64,000 bases of DNA from Lepidostoma basale (GCA_022606425.2 JAHDVF020000864.1:310001-374000); one strand, 5' to 3'; positions 11,140 to 24,395 are shown, counted from the stretch's first letter. Notes: generated from the letters alone by a model not told the origin. Translations and numbers: made by a program.

Positions 11140-11345
11140 TTTTAAATGTTTGGTGTGTGCCACTGGAGTGCCGTGAGCAGGATTAAGTATATTTATTGGT
11201 GGCCGCTGCTGGATTCCGCAGTATTAGACCGCGCCCCGTTACAGCAGGCATTAGGCCGGCCCGCCTCGTTACGGAAGAAAACATTACACGGAACACTCTT
11301 CGATAAGCGGTGGGTACCTACTCTAATGCCCTCTCCCCGCGATTA
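11140..11345. other. GC-rich unique island
   Basis: A locally GC- and CpG-rich block with no internal repeat copy. A 66-codon ORF spans it without recognisable motifs. It could be regulatory, an unidentified exon, or foreign. Confidence 0.25.
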
Positions 11346-11510
11346 GATTTTTCCAATTTAAAGCATTTCGCTTTATTTCTAAATTAAAAACAATAGTAAC
11401 GATACACAATGGCATTATCTTACCGACCCTTTTCTAATGAATAAAATCAAATAAGTTTATTATCTCAACAGATATTACAAACAATATTAAAGTTTGTTTT
11501 GTAAAGCATC

Positions 11511-11938
11511 GAGCTAAAATGGCTAAAAGTATAATAAATGAAGTGGAAATGAGATCTCTTCGACGAATGTGTGATAAATCCGTATATGCTAGTGTCAAAT
11601 GTATATAGAAGAAGTGAATGCAGTGCGAATGAAAATTCACGAAATAATTTAGGGATCATTAAAATTGTTTGAACGCATGGAAAGAATGATAAAAAAGGGA
11701 AATGATAAGAAGAATGACGTGGACGGAACAAGAAATAAAGGAAGACCGAGAAAAACGTGGCACGGTCAAACCAATTAAATATTTAATATCAACTACGTGA
11801 GGAGTCTGAAAAATCGACGTGCGTGCATGACACAATGTATGAATATTGAGGAATCTAGATAAGCGTGTCAGGAAAGAACAGAATGGCGGTCCATTCTTTC
11901 TGCCTACCTCTTCCGGAAGACGCCGGGATGGTTAGTTA
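11511..11938 (+). mobile_element. LINE-A 3' fragment, decayed
   Basis: Plus-strand sequence encodes, in broken frames, the LINE-A landmarks EVEMRSLRRMC (about 11540-11570), RGRPRKTWHGQ-like (about 11737-11770), NRRACMTQCMNIEE (about 11814-11856) and the terminal WRSILSAYLF-like block (about 11885-11918). It ends in GGGATGGTTAGTTA. Many indels and stops are present. Confidence 0.8.
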
Positions 11939-11945
11939 CTGAGTT

Positions 11946-14260
11946 ACGGTTAACGTTATTTTATTTCTATTTATTTTATTAATACTAAGATAAACATGAT
12001 ATAACTTAATAATATAAGACCGACTGCAAAAAAAACTACTCCACTAGAATTATTTCGAATATTCTACCATATTTTCAGCATCCTTGTGAAGATTTATTAA
12101 TAAAAGCGGCGAGTTTTAAATCAGTCGATTTATTATTTGTATTATATCGAATCATTTATTAAATAAAGGTTTCCGGAATAAATTGATGGAAAAATATTAA
12201 AGCATGAAATGTAAGGAATATATTGTGTTCTCCAATTTTTATTATATCATAGGAGTTGATGTTAAAGAAGATCATCTAATTATCTAAAGTAATAATTGGT
12301 AATTAGTGCTATTTTAATCTACATAATAATTTATATTGCAAAAATGTGTTCTTCACAAGTCTTCAAATAAGCTAAAATAATAAACTTGTTTTATCTAAAA
12401 CATGTTGAAGAATTTTAATATAATATTAATTAACCTTTATCTCAAGATGTTGGATAAGGTCACAGTTTAAAATGCTCTATTTGCCGAGCAAGCTTGAGCA
12501 CAGTCGGAGGGTTAAACAGATACTTATTGAAACTTGATCCTCGTCAATCTCTTCCACAATTTAGTTTAAACTTTCTTCAAAGACTCCCCTTCCCGACGCT
12601 GAAGTGCCACGCTGTAAATAAACGCTGCAAATCCCGAGTTTACTTACAGTCTCAAGTTTCCACTAGTTTTTGTGTTTTGTATTCTCAAGGATTACCCAAA
12701 ACCTTTCTCCCGCTATCCCACTTGTCAGATTTATTAACTGTCCTTCGATTGTATGTTTATCCAGTTATCGGGTTTTTGGGGTTGATATCTACCGCAAAAT
12801 GTACACAACAAATACACTACAAACGTACGTATGTACGTTAACGTACTAAAGACAAGGGTACATTAAAGTACCCAAACTCGGTTGTGAATTATATTGCGAT
12901 ATACATTATATTATATTCTATTTCAGTCCCTTTGATTCGATAATGTTTACAAAATACAAACAGGCCATGAAAATTTTAAGCACAAAATAACAAATTGTTA
13001 GCATTTTCATGTATTCATAATCGTTTTTTGTTCCACTAAATTTGTTTTATGAGCGATTACTTAATTTTCGCTAGTTTATGTTTGAGAATTTTGTTTAACA
13101 ATGTTCTTTCACCGCGGTTTGCTTTCTCAATGTTAATCCCTTGATAGAGTTAGCTGAACACATCGGGGTAATAAAGTACACATTTACACGTGTTATCTGC
13201 GCCTGAGAACCAAACCGAGCGCGCATCCCAATTTGCGGTCACCAATAAACATATTTCAAACAGGGAGCATCCTGGAACAGAAGCACCATCGAGTGGGAAA
13301 AGAAGGATTCTCAAATTATCGTTAAAATTACGAATAACATCAAATACTTGAGAAGTAGAAAAATACCATTTCAAAATTATTACAATGTTTTATTTTATTT
13401 ACAAAATGTATTTTTAATGTACGCGTAAAATATGCATCAAATGTTTGTTTAATACAAACGAAAAAAGTCTGACGGGATGTTTTTCTTAACCCAACAAATG
13501 TGAAAAATATTAAATTCATACATCATATTTTTTTTTAATGAAGTAACGAAAAGAAGATAAATATTTAAAATCAAATTTTCATTCCATTTTTGATCATTTA
13601 ATCGTAAAAGTGAATGATGACATCGCTATTGGTGTCATAATTGGATTTTGGTTTGTTTTCATGAATATGAATGTTTTTTAAAGCACCAAAATCTGTTGAA
13701 AAAAGTTTAAAAAACCTTACTAAAAATGAATGATGAGAGTATTAAAATCAGATCTTTTTATGAAATAAGTATACCATTAAATAATGATAAAATAGTGTGA
13801 ATTGAGTTTTAAAGGGGCTTTTTCAACAGTATGGTTAACTGTTTAATTTGTTTATGAATATGTCAGAATACGAACTCAAAGTGCTTTATACAAAATTATC
13901 GATTTTTTTTTAGATATGAATATGATTATATTTGATGAATATAGCTTAATACAGATTTTTTACTAGAATATGCATAAAGTTATGTTCATTAATTTCAACT
14001 ATGGTTTTAACACTAGATATGTTAAAAGAAACCACATATTTAATTGCTCAGTTGCTTTTTCGTTACAAAAATATGTAGATAAAAAGTAAAATATGTCCCC
14101 ATGCATACGAAGATTTCAAGTCTCAAGAGGTTAAGCCTTTTCGAACACTTCACTTATTCCAGTTTCCAGGAACAAAGCAAAAAGGAATAAATTACCCTTC
14201 TTCATCACTTTGCGTTTTCGGAGAACAAAATATGCTTTTGTAGCTCTCTTGGAGAGTCAC
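11946..14260. other. AT-rich unique DNA, nothing recognised
   Basis: A 115-codon ORF at 12494-12841 and a 74-codon ORF at 13150-13374 occur, but neither has a recognisable domain or splice context. I do not call them genes. Confidence 0.4.
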
Positions 14261-14264
14261 TCAG

Positions 14265-14480
14265 GGAGCAATTTGAGCGGTCTGAACGCAGCTCAAAGTG
14301 TCTCCAGCCACGATGATTTATGCTAACAAGGCCGCGGCTGCGTGCGCCGCCACCCCTTACCTGTCGTGGATAGATCCCGCCATTTCAGTCTCGGCATAAA
14401 GACGCTTTATCTCCGTGTAATATGTTTGTTCCTGTAATAAATCTCCCGCCGTAGCCGAGAAGCTCGATATTAACTCATAA
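14265..14480. other. GC-rich unique island
   Basis: This block, including a C- and G-rich segment at about 14310-14400, stands out from flanking AT-rich DNA and is not repeated in the window. No ORF or splice structure supports an exon. It resembles the isolated GC-richer islands at 5.1, 22.8, 23.9 and 63.2 kb. Confidence 0.25.
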
Positions 14481-14705
14481 AATTATTGCACCTGGAAGCT
14501 GATAGCTGTTCCAACGAACAACTGAAATTTTCATATACGAGTATCTAGGTCTTCTGGTTCTTCATCTCATTTTAAGTTTTAATTTATTCCCTCTTCTAGC
14601 AAGCCTTGTTCCTGGGTCTCTTAGCTCTTCGAGAATTTTATAGAGTTCTAGCAGAACAATCACTTTTTTTTTTTTTTTTTCTTATACATGTAATTTGACA
14701 AAAAA

Positions 14706-14755
14706 AAATTATGGACAGTTGCCACACTAGGCATGGCCTGTATCGTGGCAACTAC
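14706..14755 (+). repeat. small palindromic repeat, copy 1
   Basis: GTTGCCAC (14719-14726) and GTGGCAAC (14746-14753) are inverted repeats around an ACTAGGCATGGCCTGTATC core. The same sequence lies in opposite orientation at 27547-27598. Poly(T) at 14668-14681 and poly(A) at 14700-14708 flank it. Confidence 0.65.
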
Positions 14756-17270
14756 ATTACTTAAACTACAACTACAACTACACTAGTTAAAGTCTTTATT
14801 GAAAATCTGTCATTCTTTTTAAATTCTTAAGCATACACTGAGAAAACATTTGTTTAATTTAAGAATATGTTTTTTGACTTTTATCAAATTAAGAAAATTA
14901 AGAAAACTTGTTTAGCAAATGCATAATATAATTATAATACACAATTAAATATTAAATAACGTGAATTAGTATAAGAGGTCCTCTGCGCTCAGTTAATATA
15001 ATAATCTCAGAGTGAGTTTTTTTTAAGTAATATGTTGAATACTGTTTAGAATAATAAATTTTGATTCAGCTGTACCCAGCGACATTTCAAATGCTTGAAA
15101 ATTTAATTTTTTTTTTTGAAAATTTATTATAAATTCACAACATAAAAATAATAATAATTGTATTTTGTTTTAAACTTAAAGTGCAAGATCAAGAGTAAGC
15201 GTCGAGTAAGATTACATTTGAATTTATTTTTGGTTAGACGCCGGAAAATAAATGGAGGAAATTTTTCAGGAACGTCTTCATTTTTCATCTACTAGATCGC
15301 ATAAAAAACGTTCACTTTTTTCATTGATCAATCACACATCAGGCCTTTGCATGTCAATTTCAGATGTAAGTACGTGAATGAAAAATCTTATAAGACCATG
15401 AGTATTCTGTCAAACTTGGATGCCATGCCATTATCCCTTGAACTTATACTTATGTTATATTTCGTATACCGTGATTTGTAAAATTGTTATACTTTTGACG
15501 TCATGAAATACATAATGTACCGATTAAATTTTTAAAACAGTTTACTTTTACTATATAAAATAAAATATGTTGCCGTATCTCTGCTTATTTAAGATTAAAT
15601 GCACAAAGGGAAACAGGTACATTTTAAAGGACACCCTCTTTTGAGAAAATTGGATCTTTACAGCGTAAAATAAATGCACAATATATATTAAGAGTTAATG
15701 TCCATCGCTAACCACTACTTTTTCCAATCTTTCCGACATAATACGAATTTTAAAATATTTAAAAACTATAGTTAAATAAAACTGTTTAATGACTCTATTG
15801 CCCCCGAACTATAATATTGTCACAGAATATTTTGAGAATGCATATGTTTTAACTTTTCTATATTGTTAACGATTATTATCCATTTTTTGACAAAGGGTGA
15901 AAACTGACTACAACTCTTTGCATGAATTTTTTTTGCTTATTATAAAAATGCTTATTATATACGAGTACAATGTATTCTTATGACAATGACAATAATTTAA
16001 AAAAATCTACAGATTTAACTTTCTTCTGCTTATTCTTTAGTCTCTCCAATTTCGGCGATTCTCTGACATTTTCTGTTCCAAAAGATGTTAGCGAGCTTCC
16101 GAAACCGGTCGAAACTAAAGAACAAACCAAAATAATCTTAATTTGTATTTAATTTTTTTTTTATTATTTACAATGAAATTTACCAAGATTTTTTTATTAA
16201 CAACATTAATACTTTATATTCTAACTATTTTATGTAATGAAATAAGTGACAGAACTTTAAAACTGTGAATGTAATAATGAATTAATATATTTATATTAAT
16301 TATTCAATAGGTTAAGACAATTCGAATCTAAGAAAGTCTTCCACAACGAGATTTATCAATATCCTGTTCTTTCAATAATATTGTTTTGCTAATTTCTCTC
16401 CCAAATAATTTGTAAAATATTGTTTTCCTCTGGAGTTGATCTACAGAGCATTAATCCTTCCATAACTTTATGCTTGGCTTTCTCGTGTAAAATTAGCTAT
16501 ATTTGTTATTAAGGTTATTAGTATAATCTACTTGTTAAAGCCCATCAATTTAACTAGACGTGAAAATGTGAAAGGGTAAAGGATAAATCGTTCGCCTCTA
16601 ACAACGTAAGACAATAGCGCAAAGAGGTAGTCAAAATTAATTGTTGTAAACTACAGTCAAGCCTTCCTTAGAAGCGGTATATTTTGTGTCTCCCCGCACT
16701 TACAGCAAAAGTTAGTCAAATTAATATTTTCAATTCAATGACTGCCTAATTAGACGCATCTGTTCATCACTTATTATGTTACTGTAAAACTTGTCCACCC
16801 TCTCTCGCTATAAAAAGAAGTATCAAGAATTCGCGTTATTTGGAAACTATAATATTTCGTATACGTGGAATGGACCGTAACAAAAGTTTGGTCTTGGTGG
16901 GATTCTATTCAGATCGCGTATCATTTGAATAAATAGAAGATTTGAATCCCAAGTCCTTTTTCTGCACAATATTCCTGATCCAATCCGATTTGTCCTGTTT
17001 TACATATCGCTAGCTATACTTGACAACTCTTCACTTACAGTAGAGCCAAAAATGCGGATTTTGGATATAAAAAAAAAAAAAATGACTTCCGTAAAAAATA
17101 ATCACTCAATTTATTTAATACTCCCTTGTCATTATAAAATACGTAGACGCCCTATAAAATTTGTTTTATAATAAAATTTTGTTCTGTCTTGAACAAAGTT
17201 ACATTGATTTATCATTAAAAATATTTTTTACCGTTTTTTTATTGATCATCGTCAGCCTCTCTCCATCCAC
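14756..17270. other. AT-rich unique DNA, nothing recognised
   Basis: No repeat shared with the rest of the window and no supported coding sequence. Confidence 0.45.
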
Positions 17271-17274
17271 TTCT

Positions 17275-17385
17275 GGACGTAAACCTCTTCACCACCACGC
17301 CATTGCTCTCGGTCTCTCGTCTGTGTTCTCCAGGCCCTTGCCGCCGTCCGCACAATATCATAGATCCACCTGGTGGACTATTTGT
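17275..17385 (-). mobile_element. 3' tail fragment of a LINE ORF
   Basis: Read on minus (about 17385 to 17280) the translation is ARAWRTQTRDREQWR followed by GEEVYVQKWMERG and a stop. This matches the usual terminus of many arthropod LINE ORFs, of the form W..TAQDR..W...EEAYVQ.W, and parallels the copy at 19.1-19.3 kb. Only about 35 codons are recognisable. Confidence 0.5.
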
Positions 17386-17389
17386 ATTG

Positions 17390-19100
17390 ATAAAATTAAA
17401 TGTTGGGATATTTAATGATGCCCTTGCAAGGGGCAACATGTCAACAAAACCAATAACAAACAGTACGCCATTTCAAACAGTACACAGCGAGAATGGACCC
17501 CAATAAGAGTCATATACGCACGTGAATTTTTCCGACGTATCACTTTTATTTTGTATAATAACACTTCTGAACAACGTTTTTTTCAAGCAATACACATTTT
17601 TATAGCAAATTATGTATAAGATTAAAATTGCGTTTTTTTTTAAGATTATTATGTATTTCAATCACAATTAGAGCACTTCGTTAATAATTTTAAAAAAATA
17701 TTTTTAATCACAAAATTAAGGCGAATAAATAAGATAATACTATATTTAACTTGTAAAATCTAAATGGTTGCACGAATTCTACTGTAAGAAACGAAATTAA
17801 AATTTATATAATCACTGTGTACTAATGATTAATTTTGCGAGATAAACCTTTTTATTTCCATTAAAATATTATATAAGGGTAATAGCGAAACGATTTGTGA
17901 TTTCCCGGGGTAGTAAATATGTACTCCGTTACAAAATATGATATTACTGTATTAATCATTTGGCCGAAGGAAAAACTATTCAGAGTTCGAAAGAAATCAA
18001 GTTTCTAAAAGACTTACGGATAAACACCGCGAAGTTTCCCAGTTCGCGAGACTTATTTATACTGTTTTTCAATAATTCTTCCCCGTCGCAGCTTCCAACT
18101 TCCGGTTGATGATAATATTTCTGATGTATTTTCAAAGTTTCATATTCAATAGACTGTAGTATTTTCCTTGAATATGCTTTGTGTGGTGAATTAGATAAAA
18201 GCTTTAGAAATGAATGGACACAGATATTTATTTGCAATTTTCTTCCTCGCATTAAATTTGAGTAAGAAATTATTTTTGTTTTTGCTTTCACTGTGAAACT
18301 TTTTTTATTTACCGATTCAACTTAATCATAATGGAAAGTTCAGGAAATTCTTGTTTCTTGTATTTATTTTATACATACTTTTCTTACCAAGAATCATTAT
18401 AATTCTGTTAATGAAATATCAAAGATCATTTTTATGCTTTCTTAACCAGTTTTATAGGAGAAGAACCATTTCGATTAATGAAAAAAAAATAACTTTGTTT
18501 TCTTTCCTCAAAAAGTAGACAAAGGTTTTTTTTTTATTAAATGGGCAATTATTGTAGTAACAATGAATTAGTTTTATAAAAGGAGAGTTTTGATTGGGTG
18601 ATGTTACAATCTTCCGGCAATCGTCGGCTTCCTCGTGTCTGAGGGTCGTGACCGTCCCGTTCTTCGAATTGCATGGTGTAAGTTGTTCTTCTCCAGTTAT
18701 CCCGATACTTCGCAACTCGTCACAATTCTACGAGTCATTCCAGTGATTGCCCATGCGATAGGTTTTTTTTTTCTTTTTTTTTTTCTTACTTTTTTTTCAC
18801 GTTTCTCTGATGACCATGGCTATGACCATTTTCTCTAGGCTGCCCTTTACACGCTTTGTGATATAGATTATCTAGTCTTTGGCAAGTAAGTGGTCAAGAG
18901 TTATGTTACTGATGTACTGTGTATTGTTAGTGAAGGATGGAGGAATTCGTTTTCTTTGCTGTCCAGGAAATCCATATTCAGCACCACATTTTATAATTCT
19001 AAAATAACGATTATAATTTTAACCCTTATTTTCGTAATATCTACAATATAATTATTTACGAATACATGTAAATGTTACCATCATTTACATGTATTTCATT
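17390..19100. other. AT-rich unique DNA, nothing firmly recognised
   Basis: A moderately GC-richer patch at about 18600-18740 could be old LINE sequence on the minus strand, but I could not align it to any family here. Confidence 0.4.
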
Positions 19101-19104
19101 ATCA

Positions 19105-19315
19105 GCCTATATCCGTCCACTCCTGGACGTAGGCCTCCTCCATCTGGTTTCATGTCTGTCGATCCTGAGCAACACGCATCCATGTCGTACCGGCAGTCAC
19201 TTTAATGTCGTCCCTCTGTCGAAATCGGGGACTTCCTGGATTTCGGGTTGCAATTCTTGGACACCAGCAAAGGAGTTTTGTCCATCTATCGCCAGAGCTG
19301 CTAGCAACATCTTTA
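19105..19315 (-). mobile_element. 3' tail fragment of a LINE ORF
   Basis: Minus-strand translation of about 19225 to 19105 gives DIKVTAGTTWMRVAQDRQT, a stop, then NQMEEAYVQEWTDIG. This is the standard end of a LINE ORF2 family (WMRVAQDR and EEAYVQEWT are the giveaways). One in-frame stop replaces a Trp or similar codon. Sequence up to about 19315 probably belongs to the same copy but has lost its frame. Confidence 0.65.
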
Positions 19316-19782
19316 CATACAGGTGTTTAAATTTTAGAATTCTAAATTTCAAAATCCGATTCTGTGCAATACGAAAATCCACGTACATACTATTAATACA
19401 CAATTACAAATAAAATACATTAATGCATTGTAGGGTTAGTACACGAAAATACACTTCATATATAAAAGAAACGTAAATTTCACGTAAAACGATATACGTT
19501 TACAAATACCTATGATAAGTTAAATGTATTTTTTTTTTTGAAAGTCAAAATATTTTTAGTGATTTTTTCACTTTTGTTATTCATGAAAATGGAAATAAAG
19601 TATACTCCTGTGATAAATGATTCTGCCTAGGTCTGGATTCCCAGCAAAATTTAGGACAAGGGAGATCTACAATTTATATCATTATTATTTTCCCACATGA
19701 ATAATTTTGGAAAGGAGTGAACTGTCTCTTAATTAATTCATTGAATGTGGTGTTTCTAACCGGTACAGCCGAGATGAGGTAC

Positions 19783-19884
19783 TCCAGATACCCGCTACGA
19801 ACTAAAGCTCACGTTCCGTATGAATGTTCAATGTTCATCCGAAGTTACTCATTTACTATTCCCGATTTAAACCGGGTATCTGGA
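19783..19884. repeat. inverted repeat, 12-bp arms
   Basis: TCCAGATACCCG (19783-19794) and its complement CGGGTATCTGGA (19873-19884) enclose about 78 bp. Related CAGATACCC sequence recurs at 20007. Confidence 0.55.
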
Positions 19885-20593
19885 ACTAACCGCTAGTTCA
19901 GTATTCGATTTCTAATTAAGTGAGACTGTAAAATTACGTATGTATTCTACATTATCTACGGTAAAATTGATCTCAAGCAAACACTCATACGCGTTAGATA
20001 ATTTCAGATACCCAAATTGATTATCACGAAATGAACTATAATAAAAAGATTGTTCTAACCGAAAGTTTTTCACTGACGTTGGTTACTGTTTATCTAAATA
20101 TTACATATTTTATTCATTGACTAAATGATGCTAGTAATGATTAAATACATCAAAGAAAAGGGGTCGAAAGCATTTAAACACAATAATTTGTTCTCGAATA
20201 TTTGCTCTCACCTTTCGTACTATTATAAATCACTATAACAAACTGCCTAAGCAGGCAGAATTCCATCCACCAATACAACTAGATTATTCGACGATTCAAC
20301 TTTTTACTTGACCGATATTTTTAAATACGATTGATTTAGTAGCATCATATTTCATTGCACCAATTGCACTACTACCCATTTCAAATTTGGGTTTCCCAAC
20401 AATTTTGTTTTCCTTGCATTATTTTATCCCTAGAATTAGACGTTATATTACTTCTTGTTTGTTTGCGATAAACAAAAATCTATTGAAAAATTAATTTAAC
20501 ATATTAATATATTTATATTGTATTATATTGTATTATATAATATTTTGTAAATGTATAAAAGTGAACTAGATAAAATAAAAATAAGAAATAAAA

Positions 20594-20664
20594 ATATATG
20601 GTAGATATTTTCATATATGGTTTATGGTAAATATATGGTAGATATTTTCATATCTACCATATAT
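20594..20664. repeat. direct repeat resolving into a 15-bp palindrome
   Basis: ATATATGGTAGATATTTTCA occurs at 20594 and again at 20631. The second copy is followed by ATATCTACCATATAT (20650-20664), complementary to ATATATGGTAGATAT (20631-20645), giving a hairpin with a 4-base loop. Confidence 0.7.
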
Positions 20665-21794
20665 TTTGATTACTTATTTTCATTTTATGTAGTTCATTTT
20701 TATACATATACGATATATTATACAATACAATATATATTCATATGTTGAATTGATTTTTCAATAGATTTTAGTTCAATATAACTTATGAATAAAATTCAGA
20801 AAGATATTTAAAATAAATCTAGAAATGTATGCGGTGAGAAACGATACAAGTAAAAGCATAAAGTCTAGCAAGAAGCTTATAAATCTTTCAACCTTTCTTG
20901 TGAGTTCAATACTCAAGTCAGAAGTCACGAGCCAGAAGCCAATCCACGTACGATATTTTACATCACTTTTCTTTTGTTGCATATGATAGATACACTTTAT
21001 GAATTGTAAGTCCAAACGTTTTATTTTGTTTTAATGTTGCTCCTTTTTCGCGTGCTCTACGTAGAAGACAAATCACTGTGTTGTTTTCTAGTCTGGATGC
21101 TGCAGTGTTTTAACTGGGGGTTTACGTAGTTTCTTTGTACTTTTCTTCGAAACGGCGACCGGTATAACTATTGTTTCGACTTTGTCATTGTGGGATAAGG
21201 GCGATGCGGATTGGACGACCAGCTGCCGCATATACTGTATCAATCTAGCGCCACTCTTTGCCGGAACAGCAAAAATGTGTACATACAACACACATTTCAT
21301 TTAATACGTGTAACCATTTATAACGAAGTTTCTCTTTACATTCACGATACTGGCAAAAGGAAATAATATTTATTCATACATTCTCTCAAATGTAAACAAA
21401 TAAAATCTTATTATTACGCAGCTTATTTGCTGCGTCAATTTGTGTGGAAAATATAATTTAATTTCAAAAAGAAAACTGTTCATCGTCGTCTGTCCTTCCA
21501 AGTATTTTAATTATTAAAATATTCAGAAGTTTTCATATTTCCACTTACAATCTAAACATATGTTACTTCTTATATTAAAATAATAATACAAATATTATTT
21601 TACGCACACGAGTTTATTATTTTATCAATGTCGCTAATAAAACCCGCCACAACAAGAAATTTGTAGAAGAAATGAAAAATCCCAAAATTTTGTAATAAAT
21701 TTGTCATATTATATATATTTGATTTCTTTGTAAATTATGTTCAAAATGGTATATAATCGAATATAAAAGCCTACAATAAATATTAATGATTTTC

Positions 21795-22680
21795 AATTTA
21801 AATATTTCTTGTGGGATGTTTCTTATATATCTCAAAAAGATTCATATCAGTAATTTTGCATTATTACATGATTTTGAGATTTAATATTTCTTGTGGTGTA
21901 TTTGTAAAATGACTCCAAAAGATTTATATCAGTATTTCTATAATATTAAAGGGTTTTGTACTTGAACTAGGATCTTCTGGCTTATGCAGAGGTTCAGCTC
22001 ATTTTTGTGGTGTGTTCGTAATATAACTCAAAAGAATTATATTGGTAATTGTATCGTATAATATTAAATGTTTTTTTTTATTGAATGTTTCTGGTGGCGT
22101 GAATGTTTCTTGTGGCTAACTAAAATACTAACTTACCATCACGCCGTCTCCCCGGAGGGGTAGGCAGAAAGAATAGAACGCCACACTGTTCTGTCCTGAC
22201 ATACTTCTCTCGCTTCCTCTACATTCATACATCTTGTCATGCACGCACGTCGATTTTTCCGACTCCTCACTTGACCGACATTCAATATTTGATTGATTTG
22301 ATCGTGCCACGTTTTCCTTGACCTTCCTCTATTTCTAGCTCCGTTCACGCCGTTTACATATACTTTCTTTACCATTCTGTCTTCACTAATTCTTTCCATG
22401 TGTCCAAACCATCTTAATGACCCTTTCCTTATTTTGTTCATAACACTTTCATTCGCACCACATTCACTTCTTATACTCTCATTTGTCACTCTATCATATA
22501 CAGATTTGCCATACATTCGTCTTAGGTATCTCATTTCTACTGCATTTATTCTACTTTCATCCTTCTTTTGCAGTTCCATGCTTCACTTATGTTTCTTGTG
22601 GTGACTCAAAAATAGTAATTCAACAAAATATTAAATGATTTCAAAGTTGAATATTTGTTCCGGGATATTTGTAATAAATT
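21795..22680 (+). repeat. degenerate tandem repeat, about 80-100 bp unit, split by a LINE
   Basis: Diverged units each carry TTTCTTGTGG, then TTTGTAATATAACTCAAAA, then ATAATATTAAATG. Units begin near 21805, 21885, 22008, 22081 and 22645. The unit starting at 22081 is interrupted by the LINE-A insertion (22116-22588). Confidence 0.6.
22116..22588 (-). mobile_element. LINE-A, 5'-truncated copy with 13-bp TSD
   Basis: The target duplication ATGTTTCTTGTGG is exact at 22103-22115 and 22589-22601. The insert is a LINE-A 3' end on minus with a readable 146-codon frame (22579 to 22139): INAVEMRYLRRMYGKSVYDR, then GSLRWFGHMERISEDR, RGRSRKTWHDQINQIL, NRRACMTRCMNVEEAREVC and a terminal SILSAYPSGETA. 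These blocks follow the reverse transcriptase in the longer copy at 29.84 kb. The preserved frame and exact TSD suggest a fairly young insertion. It lies inside a tandem repeat. Confidence 0.9.
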
Positions 22681-22689
22681 ATTGTCCCG

Positions 22690-23130
22690 CATTGTCCCGG
22701 TGGATTCCTTTCTGCCAATAATATTACAATAACAGTCGGCCATGTACTCGTATTTATTGTAATGCTGATAATGCCTTGCGGTTGTATCGGCCGCCGGGTC
22801 GGCTGTGAATATCGCGGTGGAAGGTTTTGAAACCCTCTCAGCTGCGAGAGATTTATGAAGCCCACATATATCAAGGAGCTGGATGTGTCAACGCAGGCCG
22901 CAGTCTCGGGATCCCGCGTGTAACTGCGTGCTAATAATTGACTACATTTTTGCGCCGCCTCTTGGAAACTTTTAATTTGTTTGCTAAACGAACGCACTTC
23001 TTTACGGCATAACTTTTGTTCGAAAGTGTTCCGGGAAATTGCGTTTATTTTTTTACGACCGTGTGACCAAGAGTCTTCGTTATTTAGAAAATAACCAAAA
23101 GGCATTTGCTGATGTTTTGCATACAAATGG
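22690..23130. other. GC-richer unique block with an unassigned minus ORF
   Basis: A 161-codon minus frame (22641-23126) crosses this block. It has no motif I recognise, and its end overlaps the degenerate tandem repeat. I do not call it a gene, but its length is unusual for this AT-rich window. Confidence 0.25.
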
Positions 23131-24395
23131 GTGTCATATAAAATATTTGATTAAAAAAGCAATTTCTTATTGACTGATGCATACAAGAAGCATTTCGAAA
23201 GATTTTTTTTTAAATAACGTTTTGATATCATTCATTAATTACATAACAATATTGAATAAGAATTGATTTTTATATATTGACATGTATAAAATTCCTTATT
23301 TTTATACCCCGTATACATACATATATATAAAATGCAAGCCGTTCTAGGGGAGCGTATTTTACACTTTGAAAAATGTAATAAAGAATCATACGTAACAAAA
23401 ATAGCTTAACTCATTTTACTGGTAATTGAATTGCCTTTTAAATTTATATTCACACTTGTATATTAATACAATATTACTGTTCATTACTATGTAGACCTTA
23501 ATTATTATATTTGAATAGTTTTAACAATAAAACCATTATTGTTATATTGACTGTCTCTGAATAATGATGCTGATAGTTGATAATACCCAAGTGAGATGAA
23601 AAGTGTCACTCTCATTAATTGTAATAAATATTCAATATAGCAAACATTTATAATCATTTTATATTATTTTTGTTTGTTTTGCACACTTTTTTTAAAATAA
23701 AGTTTTTTTTTTCATAAATAATAAAAGGGTAAGAGCGTGTTGTTCAGTTTTAATGAAATTCACTGCAATAGCCGAAAAATGCGTTCAACATTCTTTCCTA
23801 GACTGCCGCCTCCTCCACTTTCCCTAATGTATGCGAAAACTTTTTTCATAAAGCCCGTCACAAGATGATGTTTTCAGTATGGCTGTCGTCGTTACAAAAT
23901 TCCGTGCGTGCATCGTTGGCTATCTAGTAAAGCCCGCGGCCAGGAGAAATCACAGCCATTTAGGTCTCGGGAAACGTTCCGAGGATTTCCGCGTGTTTTG
24001 TGTCTCAGGTAGCTCTAAGTCTTCCCGTAAGATTTATGCATTCGGCAGCATTTTGCAAATGATGTAGGAGAGGAGATACTGGAAAATGGTCACGTTCCAT
24101 TTCTTAGCTCTGTAGGTTATTGCTTCCCTAGTCCCCCTTTTGGCCTCTGATTTACCTTATTCGCATTTTTTTCCTTGTAAGCAGTTTCTCCCCACACATT
24201 CATGTGTCACGTGTCCTAGTTGTAAAGTATATACGTACTTATCTAGCTACTTTAATATACTTACAACTACATACAAAATCATTATAACTTAAAATATGAT
24301 AGGACTTAATTTGTGATGTGATTTTTTAAAAATAAATTAAACAATTAAATATTATGTAAAAATACCATTTTGCTTTACTTTTTGACACTACTGAC
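23131..24395. other. unique DNA with a GC-richer patch at about 23780-24060
   Basis: No shared repeats. The patch includes a 62-codon plus ORF (23879-24067) without recognisable features. Confidence 0.35.

Larger units (their letters stand above)
19320..21790. other. AT-rich unique DNA with two hairpins
   Basis: The stretch holds an imperfect hairpin at 19783-19884 and a 15-bp palindrome at 20594-20664 (listed separately). A 70-codon minus ORF at 21088-21300 has no recognisable family features. Confidence 0.4.

Noticed and set aside
12494..12841. 115-codon plus ORF
   Set aside because: No recognisable family, no splice context. Probably chance.
14318..14380. Splice donor-like CAGGTAAGG on minus
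   Set aside because: No pyrimidine tract or open exon lies next to it.
22641..23126. 161-codon minus-strand ORF
   Set aside because: No domain, signal or repeat identity recognised, one end lies in a degenerate tandem repeat, and no splice signals frame it. I keep only the note that it is long for this composition.
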